64,000 nucleotides of DNA from Gaeumannomyces sp. JS-464 (Eukaryota; Ascomycota; Sordariomycetes; Magnaporthales; Magnaporthaceae): assembly GCA_002197995.1 (NCBI GenBank), contig NGZR01000002.1, positions 9,176,001 to 9,240,000 on the forward strand. The letters are read 5' to 3'. Position numbers and translations under genes: made by a program. Below are positions 23,602 through 34,781 of this stretch, piece after piece (positions within the stretch are counted from its first letter, which is position 1; each line of letters begins with the position of its first letter). A model generated the notes under the pieces. It searched no databases. It worked only from the letters and a program-made list of their open reading frames with translations, and was not told the DNA's origin.

Positions 23602-26067
23602 TCACGCATCATTCTCGTCATCGTCATCACTCAGCTCCTCGTCGCTGGGCCCTTTCTTCGCCTTCACCCTTGCTGTCGTCGTCCTCGTCGTCCTCAGGAG
23701 GAGCAGTGCCAGCGGCAACGATGGTGGAGCCGTCGTCTTCCTGCCGCCGCCGCCGCCGCCGTCCTTGGACTCCCATGGCCTGAAGTGATTCTCGAGCCAG
23801 CGATCCGTGGTCTCGGGCGACTTGGTGCCGAGCTGCGCGCTCTCCGAGGCCGCCAGGGCGGCCGGGTCCACCTCCTTGACCGAGGCCTGCCAGGGAACAA
23901 ACTGTTCGCGGGTCCAGACCTCGAGGGGCGAGTCTTTGTGGTTGGCGATGCCAAGACGGGAGTTCTCCGCGGCGATGGCAGCGGCGGCAATCTGCATGCC
24001 GTCTCCGGTGCGCATGCGGACCAGCTCCTCGCGCAGGTCTTTGCCCGACATGGACTTGACATCGTCGGTGTGAGGGAAGACCTCGCGCGCTCGCTCCTCG
24101 CGCAGCTTGCCAATGGAGGGGGGACAGCGCCAGTCCTTGTTGGAAGCGGACAGGGTATCGGCGATACGGATGAGGGCCTCGCGGGCGGAGCGGTAAGGGC
24201 CCCTCTCTTTGACGACTCTCACGGCCGCGTGGCTGCGGGGCATGCGACGGATGTAGCTGGGGCGGAGGCGGATGGCGCTGTTCTCGACGCCGTGCTTCCG
24301 CAGCAGGTGGTCGTTCAGGCGAAGGCCCATGCGCATGCTTGTGGTGACAGCGACCCACTCGCAGGGTGGCATGGTGCACTTGACAGTGCCTGTGTAGCCA
24401 TAGCCATAACCGCTCGCAGTGACGTCGCCGTAACCGCCAACATTGCGGTACGCACCCGGGTCACCGCCGCGGTCGGAGCGGCGGCGGCGGCGCTTCGCAC
24501 TGATGGTCTCTTCCTCGGGAGGGGCGAGGTTTCCAGACGTGGTCTTCGCCCCCCTGGGAGGCGAGCGGGAGGTACTTTTGCTGGTGCTGGCGTTAGTGTT
24601 GCCGTTGGCGACGGCCCAGCTGTGAACGCCGACAGTGGGTAGGGGCCGACGGCGCTTTGCCGGCGGGGAGCCAGGCGGATCCGTCTGGTCCTGCTCCTGC
24701 TCCGCCGGCTGTGACGGAGGGCCTTGGGGCAAGGGCTGACGATGTAGCCGAGGGAGGGGCAGGATTGCCTGCTGCTGTTGCTGTGGCTGCTGCGGGTGCT
24801 GTGGGCGAGGCTGGATAGGGGGCTGGGGCTGGATCGCCGGCAGCTTGTTGGGATGCGGGTGCCCCGGCGGTGGTGTGTGTCCATGGGGGGGGACGGCGGC
24901 GGCTGGATGATGCGCACGGCCGGAGGGACCAGGACCGACGACGACAGGGCCGGACTGGGGCTCGGGCTGGCCTCGACGTTCATGGACGGGGTAGATAGCG
25001 GGTTGGCGGCTAGGGCGGCGGCAGCGGTCGCCTGGGCGTCATGGTGGTACCCCAGATGCGGGGCTGGCTGGGGACTGCCGCGCGTGGCGGCGGCGGCAGC
25101 AGTGGCGGCGGCGGCAATGGCGGCGGCGTTGGGGACCGCCGACGAGGCGGGCGGCGTGCCTGTGCTGGCCGGGCTGGGGACGCCGAGGGCTGGGTCGATG
25201 GCCAAAAAGCGGGTCTGGATGGCACACGTGACTTCTCAATGTAGGCCGGGTCGCTGGGGTCGACGAGTCCCACAAGTCAGCATTTCGGCATCTGGCAGCG
25301 GTAGGGGGCAATGGCCAGGGAGGGAGGAGGGGTTGTTGGTTGGCAGTCTGCTGGGGCTTGGGCGACCCAGCCACCTGGATCCGCCCGCGTGGCAGTCGCG
25401 ATGCGCAAATGCAGGCAAGCAATTGCGACGGATCGAGTGCGGCTGCAAATGGGCAATTCAATTGGGACCCGAAAAAAAAAAAAAAGTCTATACTCACATC
25501 GACGAGCCAAATTTGTGGCGGCGCTCGGCTGCGACGTCGCGGATGATGGCGCGCAGCGCAATGGCGAAGATGGAAATGCTCCAGTGGTAGCCGGCGTCCC
25601 AGGCCCTGGCGGCCGCGTCGAGGATGTCCTCGTGGAACGACAGCATCTCGGAGCTGGGACGATGGTCCGAGTTGAACGACACCAGCGCCGCGATGGCCAT
25701 CTGGACCATTGGGCTCGAGCGGGCGGCCCTGGTGGACGAGACAGTGCTCACGCCGCCGCCGCCGCCGCTGCTGACAACCGTCATGTTGTTGGTGCCGACG
25801 CCGCCGACGCTGACACGGCCGGGCTGTTGGTTGTGGTGCAGGTGGTGCTGATGCGGATTGTGCTGCTGGGTGGTGCGGCAGCGGGTGTTGGAGATGCTGA
25901 TGCTGCTGCTGCTGCTGCTGCTGCGTGTCCTGCTGCTGATGTTGTTGCTGCTGCTGCTGCGACGGAGGCTGTTGGTGCTGCTGCTGTTGTTGCTGCTGCT
26001 GTGCGCCAGACCAGGCATTGCGGTGCGCACTCGGGTCTGTCGCCTCGCGTCTTATTGTGCCAAACAT
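23602..26067 (-). CDS. PolyQ/Pro-rich fungal protein with a C2H2-like finger, function unknown
   Basis: Start ATG at 26067 (MFGTIRREATDPSAHRNAW), then a Gln/His-rich CAG-repeat region (about 25866-26015). A compact segment follows: EMLSFHEDILDAAARAWDAG and SIFAIALRAIIRDVAAERRH. A GTGAGT donor lies near 25493, with the intron running to about 25270. A long Ala/Pro/Gln-rich low-complexity middle leads to a better conserved C-terminal third: VKCTMPPCEWVAVTTS, then NDHLLRKHG (C-x4-C ... H-x4-H spacing), SNKDWRCPPSIGKLREERAR, and an acidic end with ELSDDDDEND. The stop is at 23602. Frame shifts occur in the CAG repeat, near 25230 and near a C8 run at about 24888. The zinc-finger call rests only on Cys/His spacing. 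A nuclear or regulatory role is inferred from composition; I do not recognise the family. Confidence 0.5.
25866..26015. repeat. CAG/CTG trinucleotide repeat encoding polyglutamine
   Basis: Interrupted CTG runs on the plus strand, read as CAG on the coding minus strand. The neighbouring frames also stay open (Ser or Ala), so a one-base length error here would go unnoticed. Confidence 0.85.
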
Positions 26068-27666
26068 TCGGACGAAAGGTGGAGTCGGGATGGCGTAATG
26101 TATTGTCCAGGTCAGAAAAGGGCCTGACCATTGCGATTAGGCAGGACTAAAGCAAAACGCTACCAACGCCGGTCCCTGTCGCGGTTGGAGGTTATTTGTC
26201 CTTGCGAAGCGACTGTGTGTTGGTTGTGTTTGATGGACAAACGACCAGGACGGAAAAAGGATTTTTGTCTGGGCTGGCGTGTTGTCCGTGTCTGCCTGGC
26301 TGGCTGGGCTGGCTGTCCCTCCCGCCCACGCGCCCTGTGCTTTTTTTTTTTTCTTCTTCCTCCCCCTTCATTTTTTACGCACCCACCGTCCTTTCCGCCC
26401 GGCGTGCAGTTTGTTTTGGAACAGCTGGCCAGCGGTTGGGTTCGCCAGCCAAGTGGCCCAACACACCCCACTTTCTCCTGCCCCGAGTGGCATGGTGCAT
26501 GGGGTGGCGGACGCGAGCAGGGGGCTAGGACGAGCAGGTTGGGGAGCAATCGAAGGCTATTGGAATGGCGACCAGGCCAAGGGGCGCAGAGCCGGGAGAT
26601 TGACTGTTGGTAGGGCGCTTACGAAAAACTGGCAACCAGCTGTCACACCTTGCAGGGATGCACCCACCCATGGGCGCGCGCAGCCAATTCGCGCGCAGCT
26701 CTGCCCCCGCCAGCGCCCCGCCAAACAATGCTGGAGTGGGCGGGAGCATCGGGAAAATGAGATTCTGTTCTGCAAGCCGGCGGAGCAGCCACACAGGCTG
26801 CTGAGGGGGCGGCTAATAATAGTGGCCTCTCTTTGCTGTGCTGCCATGGGTGCATGGGGATGCCAGAATCCCCACTTCCAACTGGCATTGCCTCGCACCC
26901 TCGCAGCGTTCCAGGCTCAGGCCGCAGCAGAGTCAGGGCCTGCTGCGCCCAGTCGCATCCCTCGATCGCGACAGGGCATGCCCAGCCGAGGGCGGGACGA
27001 GGAGAAGCTCCGGAAATCGCCTGAGGGCTGTCAGAAACAGCCGAATCGCCCTGTGCCTGTCGCAGATGAGAATTGACTTCGGTTCTTTTGCCAGCCCGAC
27101 CCTGGCCGAGTCCACAAGTCCACGCACAAGTCCGCAGCCTTTATTGCCCCTGGCCCACAGGCCCCTCCTTCAGACCAAAAGGCCTCGGATTTTACCGCCC
27201 GCCCCATCCATTGTTCGCTGCGACCAAACGTGACCCGTTGTGCCATTGTCGACCTGCCTGTTTGCTCGGCCCTAGCCCCAAAACCCCCTAGCGCCGACCG
27301 TCTAATTAAACAAGGCACGAGGCGGTCAGGTGCAGCCCCATGGTTTCTCCATGCCCGGCAGCCAACCGACCCGGCCAGGATAGGCGAGAGAACATAAAGA
27401 GATTAATAATAACGACATGTCCATAATACCAAGAGGCAGATGAGGTAAATAAAAGGGAAAGGGAGAAAGCAGGAGAAGAAGAAAAAAAAGAAGAAAAAAA
27501 AGTAAGGAAAAAAAGTCGGTGAAGCAAAAAAAGTAATGGCAATCAATAGCGCAAAATCAACCAACGCCACAAAGGACGACGAACGGAGCCAAGCCGACCA
27601 ACGGATCAAATGCTGACCAACGGAGCAAATGGCGACCAACAACAGGAGCAAACCCCCCGCCCCTGA
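26068..27666. other. Intergenic region
   Basis: GC-rich, with a T12 run at 26341-26352 and an A/G-rich stretch at 27450-27520. No supported gene. It contains the probable promoter of the polyQ protein and the 3' UTR of the phosphate carrier. Confidence 0.5.
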
Positions 27667-28723
27667 TCACATTGGCTGCTCCTCCTCGACCTTGTGGATC
27701 TCCACCCCTGGCGGTGCGCCGACCAGCGCCTTGCACTGCGCGTAGATGACGAACTGGCCCGCAACCAGGCCGCACGTCATGACCACCCTGGGCCCCAGGC
27801 CCGTCATCAGCAGCCGCCGCGGGCCAAACTCGCCGGCCAGCTGCAGCATGCGCGCCGTCGCCCCCTGCTTCCTGTCGCCCGCGCCCTTGTTGATGGCCGA
27901 CAGCAGCGTGTCGGCCGGGTGCGACAGCACCGCCGCCGCCACGCCCGCGACGATGCCCGACGCCAGCTCGACCCCGGTCGACTGCGCGTGCGTCAGCGCC
28001 GCCGTCCGCTCCGGCCCCAGGCCCCGGTAGATGGCCTCGACCGCCGCCTCGTGCACCGTGAACTGCCCCACCGCGTACGGCACCTGCTTGAACAGCAGCG
28101 GCACGAACCCCGAGTAGAACCCGCGCAAACCCTCCTCCCGCGCCATGCGCGCGAACCCGGACGCGAGCCTGCCGGCGTACCCGCGCTGCGACACGAGCCG
28201 GATCCGCGTCGCCTCCAGCGGGCACAGCAGGATGTCGGCAAAGAACTCGGCCGACGCGCTCGCGCCCAGGTAGATGGCCGTGCGGTTCCGCGTCGCGCGC
28301 TCGCCGGGCCCGCCCGCCGCCGAGACGAAGCTGCGCTTGAAGAACTCGTAGCCCGCGAACTTGCCGCCGCCCTGCACCAGGTAGCCGACCGCCGTCGGGC
28401 CGAAGCCGGTCAGCAGGGCGCTGGCGCCCTCCTTGGCGATGATGGACCGCCCGGCCTTGATCATGTTGAGGCCCTTCATGGCGTCGTCGACCTGTATGCG
28501 CGTCTTGACTACGTCGATGGGCGTGGCCGCCTGTTGCCCATAACAGATGGTGCTGGTTAGCATTTTTCCCATGGAGGATTTGTGGCCGGGCAAACAGCCA
28601 CTCCCACGTCGGTCTGGCACATACGGCATGTGTGGACATTGCAGCCAGCGCGCCGGCACCAAAGAACTTTGTGTAGTCGAGCGCCGAAAAGGTGGGCAGC
28701 TCTGCCTGTATTGCCGAAGCCAT
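27667..28723 (-). CDS. MIR1: Mitochondrial phosphate carrier
   Basis: Inner-membrane carrier that imports phosphate with protons for ATP synthesis. Exon 1 is 28625-28723 (33 codons, MASAIQAELPTFSALDYTKF to STHA) and exon 2 is 27667-28530. The intron 28531-28624 has a GTATGT donor and a GCAACAG acceptor in phase, giving 320 residues, normal for the family. All three repeats of the mitochondrial carrier fold are visible with their Px[DE]-type signatures: TPIDVVKTRIQVDDAMKG, CPLEATRIRLVSQRGY and HPADTLLSAINKGAGD. The YTKFFGAGALAAMSTHA and IDVVKTRIQVDDA stretches are diagnostic of phosphate carriers within the superfamily. No targeting presequence is evident, as is usual for fungal versions. No frame break was seen. 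Confidence 0.94.
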
Positions 28724-29529
28724 CTTTTCGTGATGCTTGGGATGGATGCTTCTGGTTTCTTCTGTTTTCGAGCCACCGCCACGCGTCGTATCAGGATGCC
28801 TAACAACGATGCGAACTGAAACAGCGATTCACGTAATACGGATTAAAACGCAAAAATTCCAAGCACCAAACCGCAAATTTAAGCAGACTATCGACGATGT
28901 CCTTTGAGCCTTCAGCTATTCTCTGTTCTCCGGCCTTTCCGTGTTGCGGGATGAGTAATCGGGAGCTCCCGGGACCAACAAACCACGCTGACTCCGCGAT
29001 GATGTCATCCAACCCGCGATGGCCTTGAGCAGCGCAAATAGGCTCCTTGGCCGAATCTGTACCATGAAACTTGGCCACCCATGGTGCTTCCAGGACTACC
29101 TAGGTACCTAGACTAGAGGTAGCACAGAGACTCGATATAACATTCGAAGCTCAAAAGGCCGGCGACACGGCTTTAAAAAGGGCCGTTTAAAAAATAAGCA
29201 ACAAGCAGCAGCACCATTTGTGTTTCTTTTAATAAACACACGGGTTGTCGACTAACAGCGAAATCGGCGTTGCCCCGGGGAAAAGTAAGCAAAACGGACG
29301 CAAAGTCCCCGATAAAATTTTGGGGCATTTGCGTCGTAGCACCAACCGGGATTCGAACCCGGGACCTTCTGCCTACCGGTGGAAGATGATACCATACACC
29401 ACTGGTGCGTTGCTTGTTGTTGTAAGGATCGTTAGGAAACTGTCTAAGAAAGGAAGGAAGGCGCGAAGGGCGTTGGTGGTCTGCCGGTACTTCTCGGGAT
29501 GGAGGGCCTTGGTTTGAGGAAAGAGGAGT
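28724..29529. other. Intergenic region with a tRNA-like element
   Basis: Holds the tRNA-like sequence listed separately and a CTACCTAGGTACCTAG motif at about 29096-29111. No coding region is supported. Confidence 0.55.
29338..29408 (-). ncRNA. tRNA-like sequence (copy 1), no usable anticodon
   Basis: Read on the minus strand, 71 nt show a seven-pair acceptor stem (GCACCAG with TTGGTGC), a D-arm-like block (A box TGGTGTATGG) and a perfect T-arm (CCGGG-TTCGAAT-CCCGG, B box). The middle (CTTCCACCGGTAGGCAGAAG) does not fold into a normal anticodon arm with U33. The spacing equals that of an intronless tRNA. A tRNA pseudogene or tRNA-derived SINE head is therefore likelier than a working tRNA. 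A close relative lies at 59458-59529. Confidence 0.6.
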
Positions 29530-32053
29530 TCAGATCACACGGCAAAGAAATGCTGACGTGCTCAGCAGCACCGAGACAACCACCCAGCAGACACTGCCCA
29601 ATGTTCTCCTTCCAGCCGATGACCCTGGCGGTGGATTGGTGCCGGTTGGTCTCCCACCTTCGCCTGGAATCCCGAACCCTTCCTCCAGCCTCAGCCTCGT
29701 CAGCCCGCCCGGTCCTCCTTCGACCTCATCCAGCGGTGCCACAAACGCCATCTGGCTCCAGCTAAACTGCGTGTTTCGCCCGCCGTACACAAACACCTCG
29801 AACCGGCCCACGAACGCCCCGTCCACCCAGATCACGCTGCCATGCAGCGCGTCCGTCGCGACTGTGATGTTGGCCGGCACCCGGATCCCCTCCGTCCCGC
29901 TCTCGCCGCCGCCGCCGACCTCCTTGTGCGTTGACCCGGATGCGTTGACCCAAATCCTCCCCGGATGTCCTGGATCCAGCTCGAGCGCGTCCGAACGCCC
30001 AACAGACCGCAGCGGGTACGGCCGGCCGTCGGCCTCGAAGACGAGAGACAGGCCGGACGACGAGGACGAGCCGTTCCCGCGAGCTGCGACCAAGCTGAGG
30101 CTGCAGTCCGGCCCGGAAAGCCTGAACGGACCCGACGCCTCGAGGGTAAGGGTGTAGTTCATGCCCTTGCTGCCCAGACCGAGCCGCACCGCGCTGCCGT
30201 CCTCCTCGCGCCCGCAGCGGCCCGTGACCACGAGAAAAGCGGCGCGTCGCCCGAGCCCCAGGCCGTCGTCTACGGACAGCGCGGTCGAGGTTCTGCCCCG
30301 GCGCCACGGGCGAGAAGAAGTCGATGCTCGGCGCAACACGCCCAGCGTCGAGCCGCGGGCCGCGGGCCCCAGACCACGCCCTGGCGCCGGCGAGCGGGAT
30401 GCCCCGGCGCATCGAGTAGTACGCCTCGAGCTGCGTGCTCGCGTCCGGCCCGTTGTCGTTCCACGCCGCCAGCACCGAGCCCCGCAGCCCCCTGGTGCCC
30501 GGCGCGACCTGCATGCTCGCGTTGAAGGGGTTGAAGTCGGCCGGGGTCCACTGCCAGCCGTCGCGGTCGGCAAAGTTGAGCACCCGCGCCTCGTTGAAGA
30601 ACTGCGGGTACCGCGCCGGCAGGATGGGCGCGTGGTCGTTCTTGATGGACGTGTACGCCCACCAGTCCTGCGAGTTGATCACCTCGTGCCCGCCCCGTCC
30701 GAGCAGCTCCATCGGGTCCGACTGCCCGTACTGCCAGTGCTGCACCACGACGTCCCTGGAGATGGTCAAGTTCTCGGACGGCTCGTGCGTTCCCCAGATC
30801 CGGATGCGCGTCCCGTTGCCCGTCTGGGCGCGCACCCACCGCGCCATCTCGTTGACGAACCGGATGTAGTCGTCCGCCAGGGCCGGGTCGTACTCGTCGG
30901 CCCCGATGTGGACCTCCCTGGTCTTGAACCACGGCAGGAACTCGGCCCAGACCCGCTTGACGGTCGGCACCGTGTCCGGGTGCGTCAGGTTCAGGAGGTC
31001 GCGCTTGTGCGGCAGCGACAGCTCCGGCCTCCACTTTGTGAGGTACAGGCAGTGGCCCGGCGCCTCGATTTCCGGCACGACGGTGACGCCCCTGCGCGCG
31101 CAGTGGAGCTGCAGGTCCTCAAAGTCGGCCCGCGACAGCGTCTCCTTCTCGCGCCCGTGCGCGATGCCGCGCAGCTCCGCATCGCGCTCCGGCAGCAGCG
31201 AGAAGTGCGAGTAGACGTCGGCCCACGAGGCGTTGCGGCCCCGGTTGAGCGGGTAGTTGTCGCTCAGGTGGTAGTGGAACTCGCTCAGCTTGAAGAAGCT
31301 GGCGTAGCTGCACAGCTCCTTGAGGAACGACGGCGCGTACCACTTGCGCCCGGCGTCCAGCATGAAGCCGCGCGTCGCGTACGCGGGCGCGTCGACCGTC
31401 TGGTAGCCCGCCGACAGCTGTGGTGCTGCCGCCGCCGCGTCGCTGCTGTTGCCGCTGTTGGAGTCGGCGCCCGCCGCTGCCGCCAGGATGAGCTGCAGCA
31501 GCGTCCGCGTCCCCCACCACATGCCCCTGGCGCCGGTGCCGCCGATGAAGACGGAGGTGGCCGAGACGCGGAACTCGTAGCCCTCGGACGTCCTTTCGCC
31601 GTTCTCGTAGGTCGGCGGCTGCTGGTCGGCCGCATCGCCGCCCGTGAAAGCGCCGAGCAGGACGCCGCTGACATCGGCCGGGTCCGGCAGGCGGCCAACC
31701 CGCTCCAGAGTCCAGTTGGCGCCCGTGAGCTCGCTGATGTCCTGGCGGAAAACCTCGGCGAACTCGTAGGCCGTCGGCGGGATCAGCGTCAGGCCGTCCG
31801 CGTCGGATCGGGAGGCGAAGGCATCTTCGATGTAGATTTTTCGCCGCGTTGTCTCGACGCGCCAGGGGGAGCCTCTCGTTAGCCCCGTCGGCTCGGGTAA
31901 TGGCGGCAGGAGCTGGAGGGCCGAGGCCGCAAGCGGCCCGGCGCTGAGCAGCACAGTCCAGAACGGGCAGCGCCACCATGGTTGACATATAGGGGCCAAT
32001 CTAGTTGTGCGCCCCTTCGAGATGGCTTGGCCGGTTTTTGCTTCGTTTTCCAT
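29530..32053 (-). CDS. GH20 beta-N-acetylhexosaminidase-like protein with hydrophobic C-terminus
   Basis: Glycoside hydrolase family 20 enzymes remove terminal GlcNAc/GalNAc, acting on chitin oligomers or glycans. ATG at 32053. A hydrophobic N-terminal segment (CPFWTVLLSAGPLAASALQL, about residues 29-48) is a signal peptide or anchor. The N-terminal GH20b-like domain ends at GMWWGTRTLLQLIL. The TIM barrel shows RGFMLDAGRKWYAPSFL, FHYHLSDNYPLNRG, VVPEIEAPGHCLYLTKW and the catalytic HIGADEYDP with its Asp-Glu pair, then INSQDWWAY and VLAAWNDNGPD. After about residue 590 the frame slips near 30285 (SIDFFSPVAPGQNL to LSVDDGLGLGRR). A lectin-like C-terminal region then continues to GSVCWVVVSVLLSTSAFLCR at the stop, a possible GPI signal or membrane anchor. 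Total length is about 840 residues, long for the family. The substrate is not determined by sequence. Confidence 0.85.
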
Positions 32054-32614
32054 TTTTATGGTCCCCGCCAGCCAGGCCCAACGGCTTCATTCCCTTTGGT
32101 CCATTCGGTTCACATCCTTCACTCCAAAACGACGGACCATTGGTTGGTTGCCCAGCACCCTGAAACCCCTCACTTCAAGATCGGCCTACAGATGATCCCC
32201 ACCGGGCGAGAGCATTTGCTGCTGTGCGCGCAGGTTGAGTCGAAGAACGGCTCCTCTGCCCTTTTGATGTAACGTTAGGCCGGAAAGCTGCAGCTGCCGG
32301 GCGCACTTGTGAAATGAGGGGAACACCGTCATCCGATTGGACTCCCCGGAGTTCGTCCGACAGTAGTCGTCCGAAGATAGGCGCGTTTGCCCGCTGTGCG
32401 TGCACCGAGGCCTGTGGGCAAACACCGCGGTCGCGTTTGTCAGCCACTGCCACTTCGTGCAACTAGATGCGGACGGGTATAATGCATTTATCGACCCATG
32501 ATCACGAAATATACATCGCACCCGGCCGTTTGTCGCCGCGAGCCCATCACAGCTTCACTTCTCGACCAATGCCCCAGCCGTCTCCAGTGCAACCAGCAAG
32601 CTAAAGGGGAGCTC
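32054..32614. other. Intergenic region
   Basis: Promoter side of the GH20 gene and 3' side of the 2EXR gene. No gene or repeat is supported. Confidence 0.5.
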
Positions 32615-34244
32615 TCATTCCCAATCCTCACACGCCAGAATACCAGTGGTAGCCCCGTAGGGAAACCCTCCGTCCTGGAATTGATAGAAATCCCCCGGGT
32701 CCCAGTATTCGTATCTCTCGAGATACCGAACCTCCTCCAGGTCGTGGTTGTTGTAACTGCGATACCAGTCCCAGTACCCTATCTCCAGGTTTCGCCTAAA
32801 CCAGAACGCGGTTCCTCTCGCTTCCGCGGCCGAGGCGGGCGTCAGGCCGTGGCACTCCCACTCGCTGTCGGTAAGCTGCACCTCGACGAACCGGCAGCCG
32901 TTCCCGTAGAAGACGAAGCGGTCCTTGCGGCATTCGCGGTTCTGCCGGTCGCGCCGGGGGTCCGCGACCGTTTGAGCTGGTAGTCTATTTGCCAGAATCT
33001 CCGGAGACAGGATTTGCCTGCGGCGAGTGCGCTGGCTATGTCGTCGAGGCAGCTCGTTCCATGGTAGTCTGCGTAGGATGGACTGCCGCTTCGCAATCTG
33101 TTGAAGTTCTCGTTGAAGAATTCCAGTTCCAGACTAGGTTCGAACTCCCACGCGACATGTTCGGCGCCCTGGCAGGAGTAATGGATACCTCGGTATCCAC
33201 GAAAGTCCTCGCAAGGTCGAAAGTCTTGACACATATGAGGTCCTGCGGGGACACTTGAAAGCAGCGGCTGCTGTTGTCGGCTGGGAAGCAAAGCTTGGTC
33301 GTGTTGCCCACTGGATGACTATTATGACCGCCTCTGCTAGCTGGGCGCCAGACCGGGCGCTCTCCTATCCGCCCAAGCTCGGGATGATGATGCCGCGCTG
33401 TCAAGTCGGCCTGGCGGGGCCGCGGCTTTCTCGTCATGGCAGCTCGAGATTCCCAGCAGGCGGCCCACATTCCTTGATTGGCCGCGTAGGTTGACGGGTT
33501 GCGCAGTGGGCCACCGGACGGGCTCTCGTTTGGCCGGGCGCTTGCGTAGAGGCGCACGGGTAGCGCGCCATCGACGGCGTCTACGGCCAAGAGCCGCCGG
33601 AGGCTTTCAGCGAGGACCTTGTCTTTGTCCTCTGCATTCCAGCTTCCATGGTCCGACACGGTCAAGAAGTGGACTCCTGGCTTCCGACTTGGGTCGTTTT
33701 CGGCGTAGTTCCATATCCGGTCTCGCAGCTCCTTGGGAGCTCGCCGAAGCGAGGAAATGCGGGTATCAGGCGTCATGGCTGGCTTGGCTGTCATTTTATG
33801 TAGCTGGGGATTCGAGAGCTTTGTCAAGATGGGGTGCAAAAATAGGCCGTGGCATGTTTTGCTAGAGGAGTTGGATTGCTGTGCTGGAGCGGTGCCAGTC
33901 TCAAGTAGGGAGGCGAGGGCGTCTTTCATGTCGATGCCCAGAGTGTCGGAGAATGGTGAGCACGTACACTTTAGTGTTGGTAGAGTCACGAAATCAATTT
34001 TAAGTTGCGGGCCGATGACCTCCTTGTCGGTGACGCCTCCACTGATGACGGAGGTGACTCGTTGCCAGTAGGTGATTTTCCAAAGCGTTGCTGCTTTTTC
34101 CTGGCCGGTTCCAGTGTCTGCGGTTTCCGGTATGCCGCCCATGCAGCAGCGGCTATGGAGAGGCTTGAAGCACAATGTGCACCGTGCAGCCTGGGCTGGA
34201 GAGATCTCTTTTGTTTGCTTGCATCTATGGCAATGGTGTGCCAT
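32615..34244 (-). CDS. 2EXR-domain protein with N-terminal Cys-rich motif, frame interrupted
   Basis: The core RRAPKELRDRIWNYAEND, followed by ESLRRLLAVDAV and ANQGMWAACWESRAAM, matches the fungal 2EXR domain (LPxELRxxIW ... LLxxCxESR), a common expanded family of unknown biochemical function. From ATG 34244 the frame first encodes a Cys/His cluster (HHCHRCKQTKEISP, CTLCFKPLHSRCCMG) and about 110 further residues before the 2EXR core. An internal ATG in MTAKPAMTPDTR could be an alternative start. Homologous-looking sequence continues after frame changes near 33225 (EDFRGYRGIHYSCQGAEHVA) and near 32975 (RECRKDRFVFYGNGCRFVEV), ending FPYGATTGILACEDWE at 32615. Both breaks could be assembly indels, or this accessory gene may be decaying. 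Confidence 0.65.
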
Positions 34245-34781
34245 TCATCGTTGTTCCACGCCCGCTGTTATGACAGGCGGAGGGAATGAGCACGTTTATC
34301 TACGCCGAACAGCATGTTCCGATTTGACGGTTGACGAATGTCTGCACGGGATTGTCGGAGCGCACTGTGTCTCCAAATAGCGGGCAGGCAAACTGCCTGA
34401 GTTTCAAGGGAACTTGTCGGCGACCTGGTATGCATCGAAGAGCTGCGGCGCTGGAGGCGGAGCCCGATGCTTCATGGATCCATGGGTGGGAGCACCCCGT
34501 TTCTGCTGGGAGGGTCATCGATAGGGTAGAATTGACAAGCGACGGCCGATGGCAGTGTGTCAGTCGCTGCGCTCCCATTCGCCACGGAGGAATTCCTCCG
34601 AGGTGGTCGATGGGTTTGGAGGAAGGAGCATCCAACATCTTTCTTCAGCGGCAGGAGCGCAAACGCCCGGGAAGCTAGGTGCTGGCCGGGCCCGGGCCAG
34701 TGTTAGAGCATGCTGGATTTCTCTGTTCATCATCACTACAATCCAGTTGATGCGGCCACCTACCTCTTAAAACCTTTTACG
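34245..34781. other. Divergent intergenic region
   Basis: Between the 2EXR gene (minus) and the coiled-coil gene (plus). No domain-bearing ORF was seen. Confidence 0.45.

Noticed and set aside
27694..28560. Plus-strand ORF of 288 codons opposite the phosphate carrier
   Set aside because: Arg-rich mirror of the carrier coding strand, no start context or domain.
29338..29408. Calling a functional tRNA
   Set aside because: No anticodon loop with U33 and paired stem can be drawn at the standard position.
30161..31882. Plus-strand ORF of 573 codons opposite the GH20 gene
   Set aside because: Arg/Val/Leu-rich shadow of a GC-rich coding strand; the minus strand carries clear GH20 active-site motifs and the plus frame has no domain.
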